Shown in pieces: positions 25,808 to 34,775 of a stretch of 64,000 nucleotides of DNA. Each line of letters begins with the position of its first letter. The first letter of the stretch is position 1. Under the pieces are notes generated by a model. That model made no database searches. It was given only the letters and a program-made list of their open reading frames with translations, and was not told the DNA's origin. Position numbers and translations under genes: made by a program. Source of the stretch: CANLBN01 sp050633825 (GTDB taxonomy: Bacteria > Pseudomonadota > Gammaproteobacteria > Pseudomonadales > Cellvibrionaceae); the NCBI GenBank assembly GCA_050633825.1, contig JBOEHG010000009.1:56156-120155 (forward strand), given 5' to 3'.

Positions 25808-25868
25808 TGGCCATACTGACCACGGAACAGCACCTCAATACGAGCGTCCCTTACGGGTGGAATCGTAT
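25808..25868 (-). promoter_or_regulatory. Structured leader upstream of the DUF3806 gene (possible cis-RNA)
   Basis: Read on the minus strand, stem ATACGA/TCGTAT (25868-25863 with 25843-25838) encloses an internal loop and an inner stem CCC-GTAA-GGG, whose GTAA is a GNRA-type tetraloop. Fifteen bases later TGGTC-AGTAT-GGCCA (25822-25808) forms a second hairpin. The start codon lies 41 bases further on. Two well-formed hairpins with an asymmetric internal loop suggest a regulatory RNA element; I do not recognise a known class. Confidence 0.4.
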
Positions 25869-25997
25869 AGGAATTCTACAATGAATCAAGTGTGAAATAG
25901 TCGCAATTTTAAATGGGTCACATATTCTAATTGATTATAAATCAAACACTACAAAAAACAGGATGAAGATACCATTTCAGCCAGAGAAAATAGGGGT

Positions 25998-26498
25998 TTA
26001 GTGGGAATGGGAGGTGGTGGTTTGTTTACCTAAGGCTTTAAGCAGTGAAACCTCAGCATACGAAAGACCACATTGCTTAGCGACCTTGTTGATATCTTGT
26101 TCGTGATGAAGTAACTGACGTGCACGATCATAAACCGATGGGTTATCTGAACCGCTATTATTTACAGGAGCTTCTATGAGGGCTTCTTTAGTAGCGATGT
26201 TTTCTGCTTCTTTAACTAGAGCCATTGCTTCTGCTTGATTCACAACAGGCTGCTGCTTCAATTGCTTTTCTAGTGATATAAGTTGCTGCCCCATTCCTAT
26301 GGCACTATTGTTAGCAATTTTAAGGTCATGCTCTAAACGCTGTAACTTATTGAATAAATTACGCGCTTTTTGGTGACTACGTAATAAAGAAAAAAATGAC
26401 ACCACACAAGCAATAAGAGCAATACCTACTATTAAAGTATCACTTCCCATACTTTGTAAGAATGTTGTAATACTTGTGTGTATATCAGTTATAGTCAT
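25998..26498 (-). CDS. DUF2802 domain protein of the flagellar/chemotaxis locus
   Basis: This 166-residue protein has an N-terminal membrane helix (about residues 23-40) and a coiled-coil segment (about 45-90). The C-terminal DUF2802 domain contains the helix-turn-helix-like DRARQLLHHEQDINKVAKQCGLSYAEVSLL. It follows cheW, as its homologue does in Pseudomonas flagellar clusters. The domain resembles the DNA-binding tail of some response regulators, but here it is membrane-tethered; its function is unknown. Confidence 0.85.
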   Translation of the reverse strand: MTITDIHTSITTFLQSMGSDTLIVGIALIACVVSFFSLLRSHQKARNLFNKLQRLEHDLKIANNSAIGMGQQLISLEKQLKQQPVVNQAEAMALVKEAENIATKEALIEAPVNNSGSDNPSVYDRARQLLHHEQDINKVAKQCGLSYAEVSLLKALGKQTTTSHSH

Positions 26499-26552
26499 TT
26501 TTATAGCTCTATTATTTATATGAGCACTTAATATAAGCGTTAATATAAGTAC

Positions 26553-27038
26553 TTACATTTCTTCCAGTTCAGCCCACTCAGTATCACTAAGAAGCTTGTC
26601 GAGTTCGATAAGAATAAGGAGCTCTTCATTCTTATGGCATACACCCTGAATAAATTTAGCACTTTCATCATTACCAACATTGGGCGCTGTCTCGATTTCG
26701 GATTGACGGAGATAGACCACCTCGGCAACACTATCAACCAAGATACCAATCACATGGCCTTCCGCTTCAATAATTACAATACGAGTATTATCCGTTAACT
26801 CACCTGATGCCAAGCCGAATCGATTACGTGTATCAATAACAGTGACAACGTTACCGCGTAAATTAATAATACCGAGAACATAGTCTGGGGCACCGGGCAC
26901 TGGGGCAATCTCAGTGTAACGGAGCACTTCCTGAACTTGCATTACATTGACACCATAGGTCTCGCCAGAAAGCCGGAAAGTCACCCATTGCAATACTGGA
27001 TCGTCACTCACTGTTTTTTGCGCTGCACTGCTAGACAT
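26553..27038 (-). CDS. cheW: Chemotaxis coupling protein CheW
   Basis: This 161-residue, single CheW domain protein links receptors to the CheA kinase in the polar array. It shows the standard segments: FRLSGETYGVNVMQVQEVLR, APVPGAPDYVLGIINLRG-type sequence (here IAPVPGAPDYVLGIINLRG) and VTVIDTRNRFGL. The closing SAKFIQGVCHKNEELLILIELDKLL is also typical. It lies downstream of parP and upstream of the DUF2802 gene, all in the same direction. Confidence 0.95.
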   Translation of the reverse strand: MSSSAAQKTVSDDPVLQWVTFRLSGETYGVNVMQVQEVLRYTEIAPVPGAPDYVLGIINLRGNVVTVIDTRNRFGLASGELTDNTRIVIIEAEGHVIGILVDSVAEVVYLRQSEIETAPNVGNDESAKFIQGVCHKNEELLILIELDKLLSDTEWAELEEM

Positions 27039-27159
27039 AGTCTGCTAATCCTCTCACTCTAAATTCATTGACGTATAGAAATTTCTTGATGGTGTATTAA
27101 CACCTAAAAACGCCTCTATCCCTTTTAATATAGTGTATCCCTGCTTATCCGCCAGTAAT

Positions 27160-28395
27160 TTAAGCATGATTTTTATCCTGTTCTTGCAAGATTTCCCCCA
27201 TAGAAGGAATATCAAGCAATACACACATATGGTCTTTCACCATACCAGCCATCCACGGGCGGCTACCCCGCTTTCCACGCCAGCGTATATCGTCTGGGTC
27301 AATGCTGATCGGTTGATGTATGCAGTCGACGGCTAAACCCCAAGATAAGCCATTAATAGAGACAACATACTTATAATCATGATCATCCTGATAACGCTCA
27401 GGCATAACAAATTTTGCTGTATTAACCGTTTTTACGTTGCCGATAGCTGTTTTTTGCAAGCCCATAAACCAATCCGATTGACCAAATAAGGGGGTTAAAT
27501 CCTCTTCTATTGGCTGTATTTGACCAAGAGCCACAAGGGGCACCGCAAGTTGTAAACCATTAACCTCTATCAATAAAATATCGAAACGATCCTGAGCCCA
27601 GTTAGGCCGCCCATTTTCTAGCCATTCACTACTGATCGGTGGTAGCGGTTCATAATCAGCATCGACAAGGGCTTCTGTTGTAGCTTCATCCTGTGGCAGG
27701 CTATCGACATCAGTACTCTTAAGCGCTTTAGCTGTGGACTCTACGGCCGCCTCTTTTGGTAACGCCTTACTTTCGGGCTGACCATCTAGTACCGTGACTT
27801 GTTGCAGCATCTTTTCAAGACGCTGTTTATGTTGTTCATAATGGGTAGCTGGGGCACTTGCTGTATCTTCTTTTAAAGGCTCCGCCGGAGCTGTCTCTGA
27901 TGGCACTTTCTTTTCTGACGGACTTACAGGGATGTTAGTTAACTGACGGACAGATGCAGATCGAGCTCCCTCTTTGCCTTCGTTGTTTATTTGAGTACCA
28001 GTATCTTGTATGAGTACCTTCTCTTGTACTATTTCCTTCGTTGTTCCCACATCACTTAACGGCTTATCCTTTAGCTCCGTAGGAGCATTCGCTTTTTTAC
28101 TGGCATTATCTGCCTTAGTGCTATTGGTATTAGCGCTATCAACATTGATATTATTATGGGCGCCTTCAGTATTCGGGGAATGTTGTTGAGTTAACGTGGT
28201 TGCTTCGCTTTTTTGAACTGTCTCCTCTCGAGCCTGCTCTGCACTATCTTTACTTTCATCCTTATTTTCCACTAAATCAGCCTCTAAAGGCTTATCTGGT
28301 GTCGGCTGCTTAACGGCAGGGGTTTTAGCTGCATTGCCATCTAATAGCTCATCAAAATAGCCTGTCAGTGTCTCAGTAACATGCTTGCTGCTCAT
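27160..28395 (-). CDS. parP: CheW-domain array localisation protein ParP
   Basis: This 411-residue protein has a short N-terminal segment, a long low-complexity linker (about 30-250, rich in Ala, Glu, Lys, Thr) and a C-terminal CheW-like domain (about 265-400). ParP, known from Vibrio and Pseudomonas, couples the ParC ATPase to CheA and receptors and keeps chemotaxis arrays at the pole. The start at 28395 is chosen because its ATG overlaps the parC stop as TAATG; a longer frame to 28452 would overlap parC by about 60 bases. Confidence 0.85.
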   Translation of the reverse strand: MSSKHVTETLTGYFDELLDGNAAKTPAVKQPTPDKPLEADLVENKDESKDSAEQAREETVQKSEATTLTQQHSPNTEGAHNNINVDSANTNSTKADNASKKANAPTELKDKPLSDVGTTKEIVQEKVLIQDTGTQINNEGKEGARSASVRQLTNIPVSPSEKKVPSETAPAEPLKEDTASAPATHYEQHKQRLEKMLQQVTVLDGQPESKALPKEAAVESTAKALKSTDVDSLPQDEATTEALVDADYEPLPPISSEWLENGRPNWAQDRFDILLIEVNGLQLAVPLVALGQIQPIEEDLTPLFGQSDWFMGLQKTAIGNVKTVNTAKFVMPERYQDDHDYKYVVSINGLSWGLAVDCIHQPISIDPDDIRWRGKRGSRPWMAGMVKDHMCVLLDIPSMGEILQEQDKNHA

Positions 28396-29201
28396 TAGCC
28401 TACATCCCAAAAGCGTGCTTTGCCCTGATCGATACCGGCTTTTTGTAACCATTTCAATAAGCTTTCATACGCTAACGTACCGCGTGTATCGCTTGCATAG
28501 ATATTGGGTGGAATCCCTTTTTTGCTTGCATTTCGGAATTGAGTATCAACAGGGATTTTTCCTGGCCAAGTATCAACACCGTAGCGGTGACGTATTTCTG
28601 CCAAGGTAGTTACAGACGCTTGGGTACGGCGATCAAACATGGTGGGTACGATGACATATTCCAAGGACTTCTTTTGAGAGCTTTCCAACATTCTTAAGGT
28701 ATGCACCATCCTGTCTAGGCCTTTAAGGGCAAGAAATTCGGTTTGCACCGGTATAATCAATCGGTCACACGCTGCCAATCCGTTAATAAGCAATACCCCT
28801 AGAACAGGAGGACAATCGATAATCACCAGATCAAAATCATCCTTTAACTCTGCAAGGGTCTTAGTAATAACCAAACCCATACCATCTTTACCAATAGCAC
28901 GGCGTTCTAATGTCGCCAATGCCGTAGAAGCTGGCAACAAAACAATATTTTCAAAGGCGGTTGGCATCAATAACTGCGCAATGGTTTCCACACAAACTTG
29001 CTTGGGGTCCTGGAAGAGCGTGAAAACACTATTACTTAATTCGTCAGGATCTTGACCAAAATAACTGGTCAGTGAGCCATGAGGGTCGAGGTCAACAAGA
29101 AGGACTCGCTGCCCTTGATGAGCCGCTATGCCTCCAAGAGCCACTGTAGTGGTGGTTTTACCTACACCACCCTTTTGATTTGCAACCGTCCAGACTTGCA
29201 A
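28395..29201 (-). CDS. parC: ParA-like ATPase ParC for polar chemotaxis arrays
   Basis: This 268-residue MinD/ParA-family ATPase has the deviant Walker A KGGVGKTTTT directly after the start (MQVWTVANQKGG), Walker B VIIDCPP and VDLDPHGSLTSYF. The start is a TTG at 29201 with AGGTAAG upstream; it matches the N-terminus of the Pseudomonas homologue, whereas the frame extension to 29282 adds unrelated residues. Its place after motD and before parP is the conserved context. It is unrelated to topoisomerase IV ParC despite the shared name. Confidence 0.88.
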   Translation of the reverse strand: MQVWTVANQKGGVGKTTTTVALGGIAAHQGQRVLLVDLDPHGSLTSYFGQDPDELSNSVFTLFQDPKQVCVETIAQLLMPTAFENIVLLPASTALATLERRAIGKDGMGLVITKTLAELKDDFDLVIIDCPPVLGVLLINGLAACDRLIIPVQTEFLALKGLDRMVHTLRMLESSQKKSLEYVIVPTMFDRRTQASVTTLAEIRHRYGVDTWPGKIPVDTQFRNASKKGIPPNIYASDTRGTLAYESLLKWLQKAGIDQGKARFWDVG

Positions 29202-29350
29202 GGTCTTACCTCTTGAATAAAGAAATACGTCAACTAACCGACAACTGAAAGAACTATCGGCTCTTTTTATAAGAAACAGCAAATAATGTGCCTGTTAAGG
29301 GTATTTATTAATGATCAGAATAGATAAATAGACCCATTTAACAAGCAAGT

Positions 29351-30418
29351 TTAATTACGTGGTAATTCAGGATCACTGCTAAATAACAAGCCGCCATCTT
29401 CTTTTTCAACAGGTGTAACTACACCAGCGCCACTACCTGTTGGCGATTTAACATCATCAACAACTTCATCTTCCAACTTTAGTACTGAGTCAATACCTAT
29501 GCCTGGGTTAGATTCAACTAAAATGTCCATTTTTTCCTTAGATGTAAGGTCTTTTCTATCAATGCTCTCTTCCTGCTTTTCCAAGCCCGGCTGAGGGTTT
29601 ACCTGACTTTGTTCTAATACAGGTTGTCGCATTTTTTCATCGATTGCTGCTTGTGTGCTAACACGCGGGCGTTGTGTTTTCTCACGTGCGATCATCAATA
29701 CCACCCGGCGATTTTGTGCTCGACCTGCGGGAGTTTCATTTTCTGCAATCGGTTGATGTTCACCATAACCAACTGCCGCCAATCGAGTCGGAGAAATACC
29801 TTGCTCAACTAATATTTTGACTACCGAAGATGAACGCGCCGCAGACAACTCCCAATTACTGGGAAACTGTTTTGAACTCACACTCACATTATCAGTGTAA
29901 CCTTCGACTTGTATAGGGTTGTTAAATTCTCGTAATAAATCGGCAACCTCAGCAAGCACGGTATAAGCTTCTCTGGTTGGCTTAACACTGCCTAGTGGAA
30001 ATAATATGCTGTTATTAAGCGATATTTGTAACCAATACTCGTTACTGTTGACCTGTACAATTTTGTCATCAATTAAATCAGCGAATTGTTCCGTAAATTG
30101 ATCGGATAATTGTGGAAGGTCAGCCGTTTTATCAAAGGCACCTTGACTTTGTGCCTCACGATTCAATACTTCATTTTCAATCAACTGAGGGTCACTGGAA
30201 CGAGACAATTCACCGACTTGAATAGGCTCCAGTGCGCGTTTAGGCTCATTAAATACTTCTGTTAATGTTGCAGAAAGTACTCGATATTTGCTTTCACTGA
30301 CCTGTGATATCGAATACATAACAACAAAGAAAGCAAATAACAATGTGATAAAATCAGCATAAGAAACCAACCAGCGTTCGTGGTTAATATTAATATCTGC
30401 TGCAGGGCGTCTCCGCAT
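29351..30418 (-). CDS. motD: Flagellar stator protein MotD (MotB family)
   Basis: This 355-residue protein has one N-terminal helix containing the stator proton-path aspartate (SYADFITLLFAFFVVMYS) and an OmpA-like peptidoglycan-binding domain (about 150-245; VEGYTDNVSV, NWELSAARSSSVV). It also has an unusual C-terminal extension of about 100 polar residues. With MotC it forms the second-type stator known from Pseudomonas, which converts ion flow into flagellar rotation. Its ATG overlaps the motC stop (TAATG at 30416-30420). Confidence 0.93.
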   Translation of the reverse strand: MRRRPAADININHERWLVSYADFITLLFAFFVVMYSISQVSESKYRVLSATLTEVFNEPKRALEPIQVGELSRSSDPQLIENEVLNREAQSQGAFDKTADLPQLSDQFTEQFADLIDDKIVQVNSNEYWLQISLNNSILFPLGSVKPTREAYTVLAEVADLLREFNNPIQVEGYTDNVSVSSKQFPSNWELSAARSSSVVKILVEQGISPTRLAAVGYGEHQPIAENETPAGRAQNRRVVLMIAREKTQRPRVSTQAAIDEKMRQPVLEQSQVNPQPGLEKQEESIDRKDLTSKEKMDILVESNPGIGIDSVLKLEDEVVDDVKSPTGSGAGVVTPVEKEDGGLLFSSDPELPRN

Positions 30419-31155
30419 TATAAATAACCGCTAAGCTTCATCTCTATTGCTCGCGGATTTTCACCATCGGCAATATAAAGAATTCCTTCAATAAATAACT
30501 CTTTTTCTTGAGATTGTTGATTAATATAAAGCGTTAATTTGTTAGCAACGGGCAACAGTATTAGGTTAGCAATAGCAACGCCATAAATAGTAGCAACAAA
30601 AGCAATCGCAATCCCTGCTCCGAGTTCACTCGGGTCGGCCAGGTTTCTCATCACATAAATAAGTCCCATAACAGCGCCGATAATACCTATTGTTGGCGCA
30701 TAACCGCCCATACTGGCATACACTTTTACCGCATCAAGGTCCCGTTGCTCCGCTAAAATAAGATCAGCTTCTAATATGCGCCGAATAGCTTGAGGGTTAG
30801 AGCCATCTATCAATAAATCTAAGGCCTTTTTGGCAAAGACATTTTTTTCTTTCGCAGACAATTTCTCTAAACCTAATAAACCATTACGCCGAGAAATAGC
30901 AGCCCATTCGGCGATCTGTTTAATATTCGACGAAAAGTTAACGGGTGGCGGTTTTAGTACCCACGTCAGCATAGACAATGAGCGACGTAAGGTAATTATA
31001 GGAGTTTGCAGCATAGCAGCGCCTATAGTGCCACCGAAAACAATCAGCGCAGCAGGAACATTGACTAACGACTGCCATGCACCGCCCTCTAGGAAGTTAC
31101 CCCCCAAAAGTGCAGCGAATGCTATGACGATACCAACTATGCTTAAAATATCCAT
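30418..31155 (-). CDS. motC: Flagellar stator protein MotC (MotA family)
   Basis: This 245-residue inner-membrane protein has four predicted helices. The stretch GGYAPTIGIIGAVMGLIYVM and GAGIAIAFVATIYGVAIANL are the MotA/ExbB signatures forming the ion channel with MotD. A cytoplasmic loop between helices 2 and 3 (about 70-145) carries the charged residues that contact FliG. A 190-bp spacer separates it from cheB; a small inverted repeat AGTTTA-ATACGC-TAAACT lies at 31168-31185, close to the start. Confidence 0.94.
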   Translation of the reverse strand: MDILSIVGIVIAFAALLGGNFLEGGAWQSLVNVPAALIVFGGTIGAAMLQTPIITLRRSLSMLTWVLKPPPVNFSSNIKQIAEWAAISRRNGLLGLEKLSAKEKNVFAKKALDLLIDGSNPQAIRRILEADLILAEQRDLDAVKVYASMGGYAPTIGIIGAVMGLIYVMRNLADPSELGAGIAIAFVATIYGVAIANLILLPVANKLTLYINQQSQEKELFIEGILYIADGENPRAIEMKLSGYL

Positions 31156-31345
31156 GAAAAACCAAATAGTTTAATACGCTAAACTTAATGAAATAATCAA
31201 AAAAGAGCTATAACGTCTCTAATAATAATAAAGAAACGGAATACCTCTCTCTAAACATAGACAGAGACTTGAATTAAATCAATTTGTTAGCTCATTGCAG
31301 CTCTGTTTAGATCGTTTGAAAAGGGCAACTCAGAGGAATAGCAGA

Positions 31346-32470
31346 TTAAATTTCCAGAAAACGTTCACTAATACAGCTTAAAGCAAGAGATGCATCGGAT
31401 AAATTAGCCTGATCAACTGCCATTGGCATACCATAGATCAAACAACTCTCTTCCGTCTGGGTCCATATACTGGCGCCCTTTTGCTTTAATAACCGAGCCC
31501 CGTCACAACCATCGTTCCCCATTCCAGTGAGAACAACACCAAGAGTCTCTGCACCGTAAGTATTGGAAAGAGAAGCAAAGGTGATATCGACACAAGGCTT
31601 GTAATTAACCGGTTGTGTAGAATCAATAATTTTTACTGTTTTGATATTGTTTTTATTGATAATTAATTGTTTGCCACCCGGCGCTAACAATGCTCGGCCG
31701 GGTTTTATTTCATCTCCAGTCTCAGCTTCTTTTACTTCAATTTTGCACTGTCTATTCAACCTTTCAGCAAAAGCACGGGTAAAGGTTTCTGGCATATGCT
31801 GCACAATAATAATCGGCAATGAAAAACTTGCGGGTATATCTTTTAATAGCTCAGATAATGCCGCAGGCCCTCCAGTAGAAGAGCCTATTACAATAATTTT
31901 AGGTTTAACATTTGATGACCGTATGATTGGTTCGCACTTAGGTACAGATTCAAGTTTTACGGGGGCAGCTGTATCTAAAGATACGCGACTAGGTGCACTT
32001 TCTGGAACAGGCGTATCTTGCGATTTTTTTTCTATGACAGTTTTTTTCTCTATCTCTTTTTTATTTTTTAATGCTTGCTCACCAATAGTCAACAGTGCTT
32101 CGTAGATACTTTTCTTTATTTCTGGACTATTGTTCGATATTTTCGAAAAATCCTTTGTCATAAAATCCATAGCACCTGCATCCAAAGCATCCAATGTAAT
32201 GCGGGCACCTTCGTAGGTCATGGAAGATAACATCAGGATAGGCAATGGATTCTCTGCCATAATAGAACGAACGGCTGTAACACCATCCATCATGGGCATT
32301 TCATAATCCATCGTAACGATATCAGGTTTAAGTTTTTTTACTTTTTCAATTGCTTCTCGGCCGTTATCAGCAGAGCCAATAACATTAAGCTTTGGATGTT
32401 CGTTAATAATATTTTTAAGTTGACGCTGAAAGAAACTCGAGTCGTCAACGATCAGAACATTAAGCGTCAT
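31346..32470 (-). CDS. cheB: Chemotaxis methylesterase/glutamine deamidase CheB
   Basis: This 374-residue protein combines an N-terminal receiver domain (phosphoacceptor D55 in TMDYEMP; MTLNVLIVDDSSFF start) with a linker of about 50 residues and a C-terminal methylesterase domain. The catalytic serine lies in IGSSTGGPAAL, the histidine in VQHMPETFTRAF and the aspartate in GMGNDGCDGA. It removes methyl groups from chemoreceptors when phosphorylated by CheA, giving adaptation. It follows cheA by 81 bp. Confidence 0.96.
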   Translation of the reverse strand: MTLNVLIVDDSSFFQRQLKNIINEHPKLNVIGSADNGREAIEKVKKLKPDIVTMDYEMPMMDGVTAVRSIMAENPLPILMLSSMTYEGARITLDALDAGAMDFMTKDFSKISNNSPEIKKSIYEALLTIGEQALKNKKEIEKKTVIEKKSQDTPVPESAPSRVSLDTAAPVKLESVPKCEPIIRSSNVKPKIIVIGSSTGGPAALSELLKDIPASFSLPIIIVQHMPETFTRAFAERLNRQCKIEVKEAETGDEIKPGRALLAPGGKQLIINKNNIKTVKIIDSTQPVNYKPCVDITFASLSNTYGAETLGVVLTGMGNDGCDGARLLKQKGASIWTQTEESCLIYGMPMAVDQANLSDASLALSCISERFLEI

Positions 32471-32551
32471 ACTACGTCAATCATTAGTGATTTATATCGC
32501 AATGCAAAAAATTTTATTTGCTGAAAATTACTGATTATTTTATTAATACAA

Positions 32552-34765
32552 TTAACTGACAGCACCAACATAGCGTTTTAACATACTGGGAACATCAAGA
32601 ATAAGCGCTATGGTGCCATCACCAGTAATCGTAGCGCCAGCCATTCCCGGCGTACCATTTAGCATTTTGCCTAGCGGTTTGATAACCACTTCTTCCTGTC
32701 CTATCAACTGATCAACAACAAAACCGACACGTTGAGTACCCACTGTTACAATAACAATGTGGGCATTATTAGGATCATCCTCATTAGCCGCACCACGGAC
32801 TAACCACCGCTTTAAATGAAATACTGGAATCGCTCGCTCTCGAATAGTGATGCATTCTTGTCCATCAACAATATTGGTTTGAGTTAAATCCATGTGAAAA
32901 ATTTCATTCACACTAACCAAAGGCAAAGCAAATGCTTGTTCGCCTAACATAATCATTAAGGTAGGCATAATCGCTAAGGTTAGTGGTACTTTAATCATAA
33001 TTCGCGTGCCTTCACCGAGACGCGAATCAATTTCAATAGAACCGTTAAGCTGTGTAATTTTTGTTTTCACTACATCCATGCCAACACCGCGGCCTGAAAC
33101 ATCAGAAATTTCAGTTTTTGTCGAAAATCCGGGAGCAAAAATCAAATTAAATGCTTCAACATCTGATAACCGTTGTGCAGCATCATCGTCCATCAATCCT
33201 TTATTGACAGCAATACCACGTAATTTATCTGCATCCATACCGCCGCCATCATCCGTAATAGAAAGCAAGATATGATCACCCTCTTGCTCTGCTGCCAGTA
33301 TGACTTTACCAACGCGAGGCTTACCATTACTTTCTCTCACATCAGGCGCTTCAATACCGTGATCGACAGAATTTCTAACCAAATGCACCAATGGATCGGC
33401 TAAGGCTTCAACAAGGTTTTTATCAAGGTCAGTATCTTCGCCCACTAACTCAAGATTAATTTCTTTCTTCAAATTACGCGCAAGGTCACGAACCACTCGA
33501 GGAAAGCGACCAAACACTTTCTTGATAGGCTGCATGCGTGTTTTCATGACTGATGTCTGTAAATCAGCAGTAACAACATCAAGGTTTGATACCGCTTTAC
33601 TAAGCGACTCATCTGTCATTTTATCGCCAAGCCGAACTAAACGGTTACGAACCAATACTAATTCGCCAACCATATTCATAATATCGTCAAGTCGTTGGGT
33701 ATCTACCCGAACCGTAGTTTCTGCTGCCGGAGCATTGTCACGTGCCGGCGCCGCTGCTTTACCGGCGGGCGCTTTATCTTTGGCCGCAGGGGCTTTGGCG
33801 GGGGCTGCTTTTGGAGCAGGTTTAGCCGGTTCTGGTTTTTTGGCAACTGGTTCTGGTTTTACCGGTTCTGGCGCTGCTGGCACACTAGGCTTATCTGTAC
33901 CACCCGCTGATTTAGGCCCTTGTCCTTTACCATGCAGTTGATCTAGTAAATCTTCAAATTCATCATCAGAAATTAAATCACCGCCACCACCTGCTGCTGC
34001 AACTGGGGCAGGCGCTGCTGGCTTTTCTGCCGCTGCGGGTGCAGGAGTTGCAGGCGCAGTATCTTCAGATTTACCAGGGCCTTTACCTTCACCATGTAAT
34101 TGATCAAGAAGCGCTTCAAATTCATCTTCAGAAATTTCGTCGCCATTAGATGCTGCTGGAGCTGCTTGACTTGCGGGCGCTGCAGCTTCAGGCGCACCTC
34201 CACTAACAGCATCCACTAACTGCTCAAATTCACTATCAGTAATTTCATCACCTGGCTGGACTGAGGCAGGTTCGTCAAACAGATCATCTGCTGGCGGTGG
34301 AGTTGTTTCAGCAGCTGGTGGGGCTTCAGCAACTGGAGCTGGTTCTTCTGCTGCGGGTGCAGCCTCAGCAAGGTCTTCTCCTGCAACCAAACGGTTTAGG
34401 TTAGCAATCAACTCGGGATCTGGACGTTGTGGCTCTGCACGCTGATGAACATCGGCAAATTGAGCATTCACTGTATCTAAGGCTTGTAACACAACATCCA
34501 TTAATTCAGACGTTACTGCGCGTTTTCCATTGCGTAAAATATCAAAAAGATTTTCTGTTACATGGCAACATTCAACCATAGGGTCTAACTGTAAAAAACC
34601 AGCGCCGCCCTTGACGGTATGGAAACCGCGGAAAATGGCATTCAACAAATCTTTATCATCAGGACTTTGCTCAAGCTCAACCAGTTGTTCTGACAACTGC
34701 TCAAGGATTTCGCCAGCCTCGACTAAAAAATCCTGAAGGATGTCTTCGTCGTCAGTAAAACTCAT
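32552..34765 (-). CDS. cheA: Chemotaxis histidine kinase CheA
   Basis: This 737-residue CheA has an Hpt domain with phosphorylated H49 (FRGFHTVKGGAGFLQL) and a long linker of about 125-340. Dimerisation, ATPase (LVEALADPLVHLVRNSVDHG; GRGVGMDVVK) and C-terminal CheW-like domains follow (about 345-737). The linker replaces a classical P2 domain with Ala/Pro-rich sequence and three related acidic motifs (ITDSEFEQLVD, ISEDEFEALLDQLHG, ISDDEFEDLLDQLHG). It phosphorylates CheY and CheB in response to receptor signals. Confidence 0.96.
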   Translation of the reverse strand: MSFTDDEDILQDFLVEAGEILEQLSEQLVELEQSPDDKDLLNAIFRGFHTVKGGAGFLQLDPMVECCHVTENLFDILRNGKRAVTSELMDVVLQALDTVNAQFADVHQRAEPQRPDPELIANLNRLVAGEDLAEAAPAAEEPAPVAEAPPAAETTPPPADDLFDEPASVQPGDEITDSEFEQLVDAVSGGAPEAAAPASQAAPAASNGDEISEDEFEALLDQLHGEGKGPGKSEDTAPATPAPAAAEKPAAPAPVAAAGGGGDLISDDEFEDLLDQLHGKGQGPKSAGGTDKPSVPAAPEPVKPEPVAKKPEPAKPAPKAAPAKAPAAKDKAPAGKAAAPARDNAPAAETTVRVDTQRLDDIMNMVGELVLVRNRLVRLGDKMTDESLSKAVSNLDVVTADLQTSVMKTRMQPIKKVFGRFPRVVRDLARNLKKEINLELVGEDTDLDKNLVEALADPLVHLVRNSVDHGIEAPDVRESNGKPRVGKVILAAEQEGDHILLSITDDGGGMDADKLRGIAVNKGLMDDDAAQRLSDVEAFNLIFAPGFSTKTEISDVSGRGVGMDVVKTKITQLNGSIEIDSRLGEGTRIMIKVPLTLAIMPTLMIMLGEQAFALPLVSVNEIFHMDLTQTNIVDGQECITIRERAIPVFHLKRWLVRGAANEDDPNNAHIVIVTVGTQRVGFVVDQLIGQEEVVIKPLGKMLNGTPGMAGATITGDGTIALILDVPSMLKRYVGAVS

Positions 34766-34775
34766 TGAATGCTCC

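Noticed and set aside
25931..25945. FNR-like box TTGAT-TATAA-ATCAA downstream of the DUF2802 gene
   Set aside because: The spacer is 5 bases instead of the required 4. It is better read as a simple palindrome TTGATT-ATA-AATCAA and cannot be assigned to FNR.
31270..31320. Possible sigma-28 promoter before motC (TAAA...GCTAACAA)
   Set aside because: The spacing is 14 instead of 15 bases and the -10 part matches only 5 of 8 positions.
31641..32105. Long plus-strand frame (154 codons) inside cheB
   Set aside because: It is antisense to the well-conserved methylesterase domain of CheB and has no ribosome binding site or known domain.
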